Shown here in pieces: positions 35,198 through 42,481 of a DNA stretch of 64,000 nt (the stretch's first letter is position 1; every line of letters starts with the position of its first letter). Source of the stretch: Pedomonas sp051304405 (lineage in GTDB: Bacteria; Pseudomonadota; Alphaproteobacteria; Sphingomonadales; Sphingomonadaceae). The DNA lies in NCBI RefSeq assembly GCF_051304405.1, contig NZ_JBPPGG010000004.1:248001-312000 (forward strand), read 5' to 3'. The notes under the pieces were generated by a model that saw only the letters and a list, made by a program, of their open reading frames with translations, did not search any database and had not been told where the DNA came from. Position numbers and translations under genes: made by a program.

Positions 35198-36064
35198 ATG
35201 GTGCCTGAGGCGTCCCGATACGCGCTCTCCAGCCCCGGCCGGGTGCTCTGGCCGGATGCGGGCCTGACCAAGCAGGATCTGCTCGATTACTACGCCTGCG
35301 TCTGGCCCCGGATGAAGCCGCACGTGGTCGGCCGGCCGCTTGCCCTGCTGCGCTGCCCGGGCGGCATTGGCGGCGAGTGCTTTTTCCAGAAACATGTCGC
35401 CCAGACGCTGCCGGAAGGCCTGCGCACCGTCACGCTCGATGAAGCCAACACGCTTGCGCCCGTGATCGATGACTTTGCCGGGCTTGCCGGGCTCGTCCAG
35501 TTGAGCGTGATTGAAATCCATCCCTGGTCCGCGCTTGCCGAGGATATCGAGCATGCCGATCAACTGATTTTCGATCTTGACCCCGCGCCGTCCGTCGCAT
35601 GGGGCAACGTCATCGACGCCGCCTTTCTCATCCGCGCGGCGCTGGAGGCCGCAGGGCTTGTCGCCTTCGCAAAGACATCCGGCGGGAAGGGCCTTCATAT
35701 TGTCGCACCGCTTGATCGGACGGCCCGCTGGGATGACGTGCGGGAGTGGGCCCATGCCTTTGCCAAACGTCTTGCGGAAGAGGCCCCGGACCGGCTCACG
35801 GCCCATTCCTCAATGGAACGGCGCCGGGGCCGAATTTTTATCGACTACCTGCGCAATGGTCGCGGCACCACCTCCATCGCCTCCTACTGCCCGCGTGCGC
35901 GGGCGGGGGCTCCCGTAGCAACGCCCGTGGCATGGCGCGAAGTGGAGGATGGCATAAGGCCCGACGCTTTCACCCTTCCGTCCTTGCGCGAACGCCTCGT
36001 ATCCGGTTCGCGCGACCCCTGGGAGACATTCGAAGAGGCTCGCGGGCCCCTGCCGCGCGGATGA
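35198..36064 (+). CDS. Stand-alone LigD-type polymerase (primase-polymerase) domain
   Basis: 288 aa, about the size of the LigD polymerase domain alone, without the phosphoesterase or ATP-ligase domains of full LigD (800+ aa). Shows GRVLWPDAGLTKQDLLDYY, catalytic acids in QLIFDLDPAPSV, SGGKGLHIVAPL and FIDYLRNGRGTTSIASY. It would fill or add (ribo)nucleotides at Ku-bound ends. No DNA ligase gene is in the window, so the sealing enzyme must lie elsewhere. Confidence 0.93.
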   Translation: MVPEASRYALSSPGRVLWPDAGLTKQDLLDYYACVWPRMKPHVVGRPLALLRCPGGIGGECFFQKHVAQTLPEGLRTVTLDEANTLAPVIDDFAGLAGLVQLSVIEIHPWSALAEDIEHADQLIFDLDPAPSVAWGNVIDAAFLIRAALEAAGLVAFAKTSGGKGLHIVAPLDRTARWDDVREWAHAFAKRLAEEAPDRLTAHSSMERRRGRIFIDYLRNGRGTTSIASYCPRARAGAPVATPVAWREVEDGIRPDAFTLPSLRERLVSGSRDPWETFEEARGPLPRG

Positions 36065-36089
36065 GTGCCAAGGCAGGCGTCACGAAGTT

Positions 36090-36533
36090 CTATTTGGCCG
36101 GAATGATGGAGATCTCGCCATTGGATTCGAGAATGGCGAAGCGGATCTCGTCCAGCCGTTCGAGACCGTGTTTCAGGCGGGCGGATTCCATGATGTCGGC
36201 AAGATCGACCCGCGACCGGCGCATGGCTTCCACCCGGCATTCGCCTTCCGCAATCAGGACGGTCGGGACGCCCTGAATGTAAGCGTCGATCCGGCGGAAT
36301 TTCAGGCGCAGCAGGGACAGCCCCACGTCGAGCGTGACGAGGGTGACAAAAACGAGGAGCGCATTGGTGAAGGAATAGTCATTGCGGATCAGCGCCTGCT
36401 GGACGGATTCACTGATAACCAGCAAGACCACCATATCAAAGTTCGTGATGTTGCCGAGGCTGCGCCGTCCGGCAATGCGAAACACGATCAGAAGCGCAAC
36501 ATAAATGGCGATCGTGTTGAGCACCGCAGTCAT
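36090..36533 (-). CDS. DUF421/YetF-like membrane protein
   Basis: 147 aa. Three N-terminal TM helices (LNTIAIYVALLIVFRIAGRR; MVVLLVISESVQQALI; ALLVFVTLVTLDVGLSLL) and a small cytoplasmic DUF421 domain (PTVLIAEGECRVEAMRRSRV, IRFAILESNGEISIIPAK). Function of the family is unknown; often stress or sporulation linked. Starts 9 nt after the upstream membrane gene, with which it forms an operon. Confidence 0.88.
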   Translation of the reverse strand: MTAVLNTIAIYVALLIVFRIAGRRSLGNITNFDMVVLLVISESVQQALIRNDYSFTNALLVFVTLVTLDVGLSLLRLKFRRIDAYIQGVPTVLIAEGECRVEAMRRSRVDLADIMESARLKHGLERLDEIRFAILESNGEISIIPAK

Positions 36534-36542
36534 AACCGTCCC

Positions 36543-37046
36543 TCATGGCAAGACCAGTGGATGGTGGGTGGGCAGCACCTGCGCGTTGACAACGGGGGAG
36601 AAGTCGAGCCACCCGATGCGGCTCGCCCGCACCGTCAGCCGGATCCGTGCGTGGGCGCGAGGTGCCAGAAACAGAAAGGTCTGGCCGCGCTGCGTGGCAT
36701 AGGCGGCAAGTGGCGCAGGCTGGATGTCAGCGATCTCGACGGCGTCCATGTATCGCGCGGGAAGCGTGAGTCTGGCCCGGCCGGCGGATGAGGGAATATC
36801 GAACACGATGTCGGTGTCCGCCTGTCGCCGGAGGACGGCGTCATAGCGGACTGTCGCGCCGCCCTGCCGGGTCTCCGTTCTCGACAGAGGGCCGCCGCCA
36901 AGAAGGCCGAGAGTCCCGGCAATGGTCACGGTCAGCAGCACCCACCACCCGACCCGCTGGACGCGCCATGTGGTCCGCTGGATCGGCTCCAGGCGGCGCA
37001 GTTCGGCAATGGTGCGCGGCGCTTCAAGAATGGGGTCTGTTGTCAT
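36543..37046 (-). CDS. Single-pass membrane protein upstream of DUF421 gene
   Basis: 167 aa, not recognised. Cytoplasmic N-terminus (TIAELRRLEPIQRTTWRVQR), one TM (VGWWVLLTVTIAGTLGLLGG), then a beta-rich extracytoplasmic domain (TDIVFDIPSSAGRARLTLPA, RIRLTVRASRIGWLDFSPVV). The ATG at 37046 is only 10 nt after the EcfG-type -10 element, so the mRNA would be leaderless or nearly so; an open frame continues to 37493 but has no homology and would include the promoter. Confidence 0.75.
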   Translation of the reverse strand: MTTDPILEAPRTIAELRRLEPIQRTTWRVQRVGWWVLLTVTIAGTLGLLGGGPLSRTETRQGGATVRYDAVLRRQADTDIVFDIPSSAGRARLTLPARYMDAVEIADIQPAPLAAYATQRGQTFLFLAPRAHARIRLTVRASRIGWLDFSPVVNAQVLPTHHPLVLP

Positions 37047-37056
37047 TGCGATGCGG

Positions 37057-37081
37057 AACGCCGCAGCAACTGGGCTGTTCC
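37057..37081 (-). promoter_or_regulatory. EcfG-type promoter of the DUF421 operon (exact)
   Basis: GGAAC (37081-37077), 16 nt, CGTT (37060-37057), immediately before ATG 37046. Confidence 0.8.
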
Positions 37082-37224
37082 GCAGCGCGGAGCACGGCGT
37101 GCCGACAGGTTGCCAAGGCGGTTCTGAACCCGGAGCAACAAACAATCCGGGCAATAAAACGAAAAGTGCCCCGCCTCGTGGGAGCCGGAGCACTTCAGGG
37201 AGAGTCGATGTCGCGCCGGGCCGC

Positions 37225-37542
37225 TTAGCGGGGCTGGGTTTCCGGCGTCGTTGTGGTTGTTGTCGTGGTTGTGGAATCTGGCGTGGTCGTTGTTGCTGCG
37301 TCGGGCCTTGCCCGCTCCACGTCGGCCTGTTCCTCAAGCGTATCAGCCTGCTGCTCCGCTTGCTCGCGAACCTGATCAGCCTGGCTCTCCAGCGTCTCAG
37401 CCTGCATTTCCGACTGATCCGTCGTGGTCTGGTCCATTGTTGTGCCAGTATCGGTGCCGGCCTGCTGGTTTGCACCCTGATCACAGGCGGCAACGAGCAT
37501 CAGCGCAACAATAGAACTCAGCGGGATGAGAGTTTTTCCCAT
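37225..37542 (-). CDS. Small Thr/Gln/Glu-rich lipoprotein
   Basis: 105 aa. Signal peptide MGKTLIPLSSIVALMLVAAC with lipobox VAAC. The mature part is Gln/Glu/Asp heptad-like (ESQADQVREQAEQQADTLEE), then a poly-Thr segment. GGAGG precedes the ATG. No family recognised; an envelope stress lipoprotein by promoter and context. Confidence 0.78.
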   Translation of the reverse strand: MGKTLIPLSSIVALMLVAACDQGANQQAGTDTGTTMDQTTTDQSEMQAETLESQADQVREQAEQQADTLEEQADVERARPDAATTTTPDSTTTTTTTTTPETQPR

Positions 37543-37572
37543 AACAGCCTCCAGAAGGTTAACCGCAGCTAA

Positions 37573-37597
37573 AACATTCTCTTGGAGAAAAAGTTCC
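37573..37597 (-). promoter_or_regulatory. EcfG-type promoter of the lipoprotein gene
   Basis: GGAAC (37597-37593), 16 nt, TGTT (37576-37573), one -10 mismatch; 30 nt before the ATG. Confidence 0.65.
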
Positions 37598-37885
37598 CCT
37601 GGAATGGGGTTTTGCGGCGTGGGTGGGTTTTGTAAAAACCTAATTATTTCCGTAACTTATTCCGTTCAGTTGGCGTTCATCCTGGTCTGCGGAATGGCCT
37701 GTGCCGGCCTGACCGGAATTCCGCCTGCAATCGCTGCAACTTAGGGTCGCGCACCATCATTTGTTCAGGCTGCGGGCACGCTGCAGAAATTCATCGATTT
37801 TTATGTCGAGAAGTCCCGGAGCAGCAGAATTGAATCCTGTTTGCTTTTCATCCGGGGGCGGTGCATTTATTTTTACTGGCAATAT
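37598..37885. other. AT-richer intergenic segment
   Basis: 288 nt between the lipoprotein promoter and the DUF4142 stop, noticeably richer in A/T than its surroundings. A short inverted repeat GGTTTTGTAAAAACC is near 37626. I see no gene. Confidence 0.4.
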
Positions 37886-38524
37886 TCACTGCGTCATGGC
37901 TTCGATCTGTTTCAGATGTCCCTGGAGAACAGGCAGGGTTTCCTCGGCAAACTGACGCAGGCGCTGGTCCGTGCCGGACTTCGCGTAGGATTGATAAAGC
38001 TGAACCGCCATCTGGTGGGCTTCCAGCTGTGCCTGTGCGTAGAGCTGATCAAACGCACCGCCGCTGGCGCTTGCCAGCGACTCCAGCTGGCGCTGCTGGC
38101 GCGGCTCCAGCTGCACCTGGGTGGTCCTGGGATGGCCCAGGTCCGAGGCCAGTTTGGCCAGACGCTGGTCAGCGGTGGTGTGGTCCTTGATCATCATGCG
38201 GCCGAAGGACTTGAGGGAGGGCTGGGTTGCCTTTTCCTCGGCCATCTGGCTGCTTTCCACCTCGAAGCGGTTGCCGGCACGGGCCTTCTCGATGAACGTG
38301 GCCGCCGAGACCGGGGCTGTGCCGTTGCTCAAATCGGCCGGTGTGGCGCCGGACGCCGGTGGCCCCGGTGATGTCGGGGTTGCCGTGGTACCGGGTGCCT
38401 GTCCGCCCGACTGTGCCAGGGCAAGGCTCTGGTGTTCTCCTCCAGAACCCTGACCGGCAGCCGCCTGCCATGCTGGCGCGAGGCATGCGGCAATGACTGC
38501 AATGCTCGTGACCCATTTCATCAT
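37886..38524 (-). CDS. DUF4142 exported helical protein
   Basis: 212 aa: signal peptide (VTSIAVIAACLAPAWQAAAG), Pro/Thr/Gly-rich linker to about residue 70, then a DUF4142 ferritin-like bundle (FIEKARAGNRFEVESSQMAE, LKSFGRMMIKDHTTADQRLA, QLEAHQMAVQLYQSYAKSGT). Periplasmic; function unknown, common in stress-resistant alphaproteobacteria. It follows ompA by 70 nt on the same strand and may be read from its promoter. Confidence 0.87.
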   Translation of the reverse strand: MMKWVTSIAVIAACLAPAWQAAAGQGSGGEHQSLALAQSGGQAPGTTATPTSPGPPASGATPADLSNGTAPVSAATFIEKARAGNRFEVESSQMAEEKATQPSLKSFGRMMIKDHTTADQRLAKLASDLGHPRTTQVQLEPRQQRQLESLASASGGAFDQLYAQAQLEAHQMAVQLYQSYAKSGTDQRLRQFAEETLPVLQGHLKQIEAMTQ

Positions 38525-38594
38525 GTAGGCCCTCTCTTCTTGAACACGATGCCAAAAGGGCCGCAGTCGGCTGCCGGTACAGAGGTGTCATCCC

Positions 38595-39719
38595 TTACTG
38601 TGTGCGGATTTCGACACGCCGGTTCTGCGGTTCGCGAACGCCGTCCGCCGTCTGCACAAGCGGCCGGCTCTCACCGAACGCCTGGACGGAGATGTTGTTC
38701 GCCGGGATGCCCTGCCGCTGCAGATAATTGCGAACGGCTTCGGCACGCCGTTTGGACAGACCCTCATTGTACTGGTCCGTGCCGGCGCGGTCCGCGTGGC
38801 CTTCCACCTGAATGCTCGGGTTGCCACCCTGGCGGAACTTCTCCACGGCCTGTTGCAGAATGCTGGTGGCCTCCGGCGTCAGCCGTGCGGAGTCAAACTC
38901 GAAGAACACCATGAGCGGCGCCTCGACAGGCGGCGGCGGAGGAGGCGGCGGAGGAGGCGGCGGCGGGGGAGGCGGCGGCGGTGCGGGCTCCGGCGCGGGC
39001 GGCGGCGGTGCGGGCTCCGGCGCGGGTTCCTGAGCGCCGCCCAGTTTCATGCGGGCGCCGATCAGGAACATGTGGGTCTTGAACTTGCCTTTGACGTCGC
39101 CGTTCTCGGGAACGAAGTCGAGCTTGGTCGTTTGGAGGTAGCGGTAATCCGCTGTCAGATCGACCCGGTCGCTGAGCGGCATGCTGAGGCCGCCAATGGC
39201 CTGCCACATGAATTCCTTGTCCGCCTTGTCCAGCAGCGGGGCGGCCGCATCGGTGGCGGCAACGTTCTTCATCGAGACCATGCCGTAACCGGCACCGCCA
39301 CCGGCGGAGAAGGTGAAGCCCCGGAATTCGACGATGTCGAACAGGACGTTGAACATGGCGTTGTAAAGTTTCGTCTTGCCGTCGGGGCTGTCATAGACCC
39401 CCGGCGGGGAAGCGCGGCCGGGGTCGGCAATCCAGAGAGAGTCGACCTTCGACTGATGATATCCGATCTCGGCTTCCAGGCGGATCCGCCCCATGTCATA
39501 GCCAACGTTGCCCAGCACGGCCCAGCCCAGCTTGGGGTCGACCCTGTAGGCAAAATTGCCGTTGTCATCCCGGTCGAAATCAGCATCGAGGGGACGGGTA
39601 AGGCCGCCCTTGATGCCATAATACCACGTGGGACTTGCCGCCCCGTCCTGCGCGAGCGCGGGTGCGGAGACACCGGCCAAGGCCACGATACTCGTTGTCG
39701 CAAGAACAAATTTCCGCAT
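38595..39719 (-). CDS. OmpA-family outer-membrane porin
   Basis: 374 aa. Signal peptide ends ALAQDG, then an eight-stranded beta-barrel (WYYGIKGGLTRPLDADFDRD; LSMPLSDRVDLTADYRYLQT), a linker with a very long proline run (about 18 in a row), and a C-terminal peptidoglycan-binding OmpA domain (FFEFDSARLTPEATSILQQA; VEGHADRAGTDQYNEGLSKR RAEAV). Tethers outer membrane to cell wall. An exact EcfG-type promoter lies 73 nt upstream. Confidence 0.93.
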   Translation of the reverse strand: MRKFVLATTSIVALAGVSAPALAQDGAASPTWYYGIKGGLTRPLDADFDRDDNGNFAYRVDPKLGWAVLGNVGYDMGRIRLEAEIGYHQSKVDSLWIADPGRASPPGVYDSPDGKTKLYNAMFNVLFDIVEFRGFTFSAGGGAGYGMVSMKNVAATDAAAPLLDKADKEFMWQAIGGLSMPLSDRVDLTADYRYLQTTKLDFVPENGDVKGKFKTHMFLIGARMKLGGAQEPAPEPAPPPPAPEPAPPPPPPPPPPPPPPPPPPVEAPLMVFFEFDSARLTPEATSILQQAVEKFRQGGNPSIQVEGHADRAGTDQYNEGLSKRRAEAVRNYLQRQGIPANNISVQAFGESRPLVQTADGVREPQNRRVEIRTQ

Positions 39720-39791
39720 CTTGGTTTCCTCAAGACATGTGGAATGGGGAAGACACGCCTGTGCAACAAAAGCGGTCAGTGCGTGGGGTTC

Positions 39792-39816
39792 AACGATCCA
39801 TGATTTTGGATGTTCC
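39792..39816 (-). promoter_or_regulatory. EcfG-type promoter of ompA-like gene (exact)
   Basis: GGAAC (39816-39812), 16 nt, CGTT (39795-39792) on the minus strand. Confidence 0.85.
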
Positions 39817-40024
39817 GGGGGTCGGTTGCTTCATCCTGTTATTGTTTTTTCAAAAAATAATGAGATTTTTGAATGGTATAGCGCTGAAGTTCCGGGGAAA
39901 ACGCGCTTCCGGTGCTGGCCGGGAAGTCCGGCGCGAACGCGGCTTGACGGCCTGAAACACATTTTCCGACAACGGCTGTGACATATTTGCCGCAGGGGTT
40001 TTGCGCACGCGGTTGCACTGGCGG

Positions 40025-40213
40025 TCAGGCAACAACCGTCACGTAAGCGATGATGAAGCCGACAATGACGAGGGCGATCCCCGTGAACAGTACATAGCGC
40101 TGCACGCCGAGGATCCGGCCCTGGCTCGCCTGGGTGGCGGGGATCCCGGGCTCCGCGTCCTTCCTGGGGTTGCCGGTTCGGTGCGGCTCGTCATATTCCG
40201 GCGCACGGGTCAT
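40025..40213 (-). CDS. Small single-TM protein
   Basis: 62 aa from ATG 40213: polar N-terminus (MTRAPEYDEPHRTGNPRKDA) and one C-terminal TM (YVLFTGIALVIVGFIIAYVT). AAGGAACG precedes the start; frame open to 40267. No family recognised. It lies downstream of the DUF883/holin-like genes on the same strand. Confidence 0.6.
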   Translation of the reverse strand: MTRAPEYDEPHRTGNPRKDAEPGIPATQASQGRILGVQRYVLFTGIALVIVGFIIAYVTVVA

Positions 40214-40417
40214 GGCCAACGTTCCTTGCAATTGAGAAAAGGGCAAGCCGCTGCATGGCGATGGCAACGCCGATCGGGGAACAGCGATGCGACACCGGAG
40301 GGAACGCCGGTCAAGGAAGAGGGGTTCCGTTTTTCCGCCGGGTGCTCCTTCAGGGAAACGCTCCGGCGGCCTGCCCTTTTTGATTTGCGAAAGAACGGAA
40401 AAGCGGCGGGTCGGACT

Positions 40418-40846
40418 CTAGAAAATACGGAGGATCGAGCGCCACACCAGCCTGCGCACCGCGGGGCTTCTGGCGAAAACGATCCCGGCGACAACCGCGA
40501 TGCCCAGCGTTGGCACCGGGAAGCGGCGAATGAAGTTGCTGGCCGTGCTCATGACGCTCAGGCCGCCGAGCATTCCCTGATCTTCGGCCGTATCGGTTTT
40601 CTGCTCGGCGAGCTGCCGTTCAACCAGCCGGGAGCGGATGAACTGCACCAACGCCAGAACGCCGATGATCGAGAGGAAGATCAGCAGCGCGGCCATGATC
40701 CATGAGGCGGTCACCACGCCCGTCTCGGCGGCAATTGTGCGGTACAGGGCCGAGAAGATCAGCCCTATACCCACAAGTCCCAGAACGATGGCGATGACAA
40801 GGCCGGCAATGGCGATGCTGATGGACGTCCAGATGCGTCTGGTCAT
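40418..40846 (-). CDS. Holin-superfamily-like envelope membrane protein (YqjE-type partner of DUF883)
   Basis: 142 aa, two N-terminal TM helices (IAIAGLVIAIVLGLVGIGLI; WIMAALLIFLSIIGVLALVQ) and one later (VPTLGIAVVAGIVFARS). The gene order DUF883-then-this resembles the enterobacterial yqjD-yqjE arrangement, stationary-phase inner-membrane proteins. Not a phage gene in this setting. Starts 16 nt after the DUF883 stop. Confidence 0.65.
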   Translation of the reverse strand: MTRRIWTSISIAIAGLVIAIVLGLVGIGLIFSALYRTIAAETGVVTASWIMAALLIFLSIIGVLALVQFIRSRLVERQLAEQKTDTAEDQGMLGGLSVMSTASNFIRRFPVPTLGIAVVAGIVFARSPAVRRLVWRSILRIF

Positions 40847-40862
40847 GTGCGTCCCGCGCGGA

Positions 40863-41153
40863 TCAGCGACGTATCAGCATGCCGAGGAGAAACCCGATGC
40901 CGGCGGCAATGGCGATGCTTGCGATGGGTCGTTCCTCGACCTGATGGCTGACCCGCTCCAGCCCCTCGCGGCTGGCGCTGCGGGTGGTATCCATCATGCG
41001 GCGCGCGGCGTCGCCGAGGGTCTCGGCGGCAGCGGTCATGTTGCGACGGAGCTCCGCCCCGGTGGCGCCGGCCAGATTGGCCGCATCTTCCTTGAGGCGG
41101 GCGGCGTGGGCGGCCATGTCGCCGCCTTCCGGTAGGGTGTCCCGAGTTGCCAT
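40863..41153 (-). CDS. DUF883/ElaB-YqjD family protein
   Basis: 96 aa: Ala-rich amphipathic helix (MAAHAARLKEDAANLAGATG, AAAETLGDAARRMMD) and a C-terminal TM (PIASIAIAAGIGFLLGMLIR). E. coli YqjD/ElaB are stationary-phase, tail-anchored, ribosome-associated proteins. CAGGAG precedes ATG 41153; the open frame extends to 41435 without homology. An EcfG-type promoter is 46 nt upstream. Confidence 0.85.
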   Translation of the reverse strand: MATRDTLPEGGDMAAHAARLKEDAANLAGATGAELRRNMTAAAETLGDAARRMMDTTRSASREGLERVSHQVEERPIASIAIAAGIGFLLGMLIRR

Positions 41154-41198
41154 GAAGAGCTCCTGCACTGTTGAGCGATTAAATTCTGTCGTTGTTAG

Positions 41199-41224
41199 AA
41201 CGCGATGAACGATTGACCGGTTCC
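41199..41224 (-). promoter_or_regulatory. EcfG-type promoter of the DUF883 operon
   Basis: GGAAC (41224-41220), 17 nt, CGTT (41202-41199); exact hexamer-type elements with N17. Confidence 0.8.
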
Positions 41225-41242
41225 CGCTCCGTTTGCGGACCA

Positions 41243-41267
41243 GGAACTGGGGAGGGGGGCACTCGTT
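41243..41267 (+). promoter_or_regulatory. EcfG-type promoter of the PRC-barrel gene (exact)
   Basis: GGAAC (41243-41247), 16 nt, CGTT (41264-41267). Back to back with the DUF883 promoter, 18 nt apart. Confidence 0.85.
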
Positions 41268-41349
41268 GGTCGGAAATTCGCGCGGCACCCGGTCTGCGAT
41301 CCGCCGTGCCGTTGCTCTGTTCACTCTGACCGACCAAGGGAGAACCAAC

Positions 41350-41979
41350 ATGCGGTGTCCCCTGCTTGTTGTATCGGCGGCCTGCATCCTTGCGGGTGCT
41401 CCGGCCGCCATGGCGCAGGTCGCTGTGGAAACCATTGCCCCGCCGCCAGGCGCCGGGGGCGGCCTCCGTCAGGAGGCGCCGCTGCCGGAAAATCCTGCCC
41501 CGGGGGATGCCCGGGATTATCAGGGGCCGGCAGAAACGCAGCCCGGCATGTCGGACTCGCTTCCCGGCATTCCGGCGACGCCGCCCGGCGCGGTCGAGAC
41601 GCCGTCGCGTCCTCCGGTGCAGGACCCGGCCGATGTCGCGCCGTCAGCCGGCGCGCCTGCACTGGCGGATCAGGAGACGGTCAGCGCCTATCTGGAGAAG
41701 GAAGGCAGCGCGCGCCGCGATCTGGTGGGCCGGCCCGTGGCCACCCCGTCGGGCGAGATCGTGGGCAAGATCTCGGAGTTCGTCGTCAGGAGCGGTGTCG
41801 ATTATGCCCACCTGTCCCTCCAGCGCACGGCGGACAGCGCGCCGCGCGAGGTGGTGGTGTCGCTGGACAGGCTGCACGTGGCCAGCGGCAGTGAGGCGGT
41901 CCTGATCGATGTGAAGGATCGGCGGGAGCTGGAGGATCTGCCCCGCTACGATCCGGGCAATTTCCAGACCGTGCGCTGA
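41350..41979 (+). CDS. Exported PRC-barrel-like protein
   Basis: 209 aa. Signal peptide MRCPLLVVSAACILAGAPAA ending AMAQ, a long Pro-rich linker (residues 30-105), then a PRC-barrel-like domain (DLVGRPVATPSGEIVGKISE, FVVRSGVDYAHLSLQRTADS, VVVSLDRLHVASGSEAVLID). Periplasmic PRC-barrel proteins are recurrent stress proteins in alphaproteobacteria. AGGGAG lies upstream of the ATG; behind an exact EcfG promoter. Confidence 0.8.
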   Translation: MRCPLLVVSAACILAGAPAAMAQVAVETIAPPPGAGGGLRQEAPLPENPAPGDARDYQGPAETQPGMSDSLPGIPATPPGAVETPSRPPVQDPADVAPSAGAPALADQETVSAYLEKEGSARRDLVGRPVATPSGEIVGKISEFVVRSGVDYAHLSLQRTADSAPREVVVSLDRLHVASGSEAVLIDVKDRRELEDLPRYDPGNFQTVR

Positions 41980-42046
41980 GGCAGTTGAGGCAGATGCGCG
42001 CCGAGCCGGATGTGCGCTGACTCAGCGTCTCAAGATCATTTCGGAC

Positions 42047-42100
42047 AAAAAAAGATCCCGGCCGCGACTGTAATGGGGCGGGTCGTGCGCGCGGCCGGGA
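42047..42100 (-). terminator. Strong intrinsic terminator (minus strand)
   Basis: 11-bp perfect GC stem with a 23-nt loop followed by TC and seven T residues. Ends the candidate sRNA. Confidence 0.85.
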
Positions 42101-42145
42101 AGGGGGGTCTGCAAGGGCTCAAAGGCAGGATGTCGTCCTTGCAGA
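42047..42145 (-). ncRNA. Candidate EcfG-dependent small RNA, about 99 nt
   Basis: No protein frame fits here. An exact EcfG-type promoter (42176-42152) points into it. The predicted start (about 42145) coincides with a perfect 9-bp hairpin, TCTGCAAGG (42145-42137) with CCTTGCAGA (42116-42108). A C-rich single strand follows (CCCCCCTT at 42107-42100). The end is an 11-bp stem TCCCGGCCGCG/CGCGGCCGGGA (42100-42090 and 42066-42056) with a C-rich 23-nt loop, then TCTTTTTTT (42055-42047). Caulobacter GsrN, a stress-sigma-dependent sRNA with a C-rich loop, is the precedent; homology is not claimed. Alternative: this is only the KGG gene terminator, but that gene ends 336 nt upstream. Confidence 0.7.
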
Positions 42146-42151
42146 GACCAC

Positions 42152-42176
42152 AACGCCCACCTGCATAGGTGGTTCC
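42152..42176 (-). promoter_or_regulatory. EcfG-type promoter with no downstream protein gene (exact)
   Basis: GGAAC (42176-42172), 16 nt, CGTT (42155-42152) on the minus strand. Next feature is the hairpin and terminator of the candidate sRNA. Confidence 0.8.
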
Positions 42177-42179
42177 CGC

Positions 42180-42481
42180 TTGAATCAGCTTTTTGGTGAG
42201 TTGCCGGAGGGCCAATCAACTCCTGCGGTTCATCAGGCTTCGGGGGACGGGAAGCGCCGGTGGCGGCGCAAGACGGGAGCTGCACGCACGAAGCCAGGCA
42301 GGGCCGCTCTGGTGAAACGGCCCTGCCTGGTGTTGCGTCCGGCCAGCAGGCATCTGCTGGCGTCTGATGGGGCGGCGGGGGCTTGTGAAGCAGCCTGTCC
42401 GGCAAAGGCGGCAGGGAAGAACCCTTATGCGCCCGATCGATGTGTCCGATCGTGTGTGGGCCCGATCGCGGAGACGAGACG
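42180..42481. other. Non-coding segment with strong hairpins downstream of the KGG gene
   Basis: A perfect 13-bp stem CCAGGCAGGGCCG (42294-42306) with CGGCCCTGCCTGG (42318-42330), extended by ACGCA/TGCGT outside; and a 7-bp stem CCAGCAG/CTGCTGG (42343-42360). CGATCG occurs three times near 42437-42475. No credible gene; could be the KGG 3' UTR or another RNA. Confidence 0.55.

Noticed and set aside
40418..40846. Holin-like gene as a sign of prophage
   Set aside because: No other phage genes nearby; its DUF883 neighbour and GSR promoter make it an envelope protein of the yqjD-yqjE kind.
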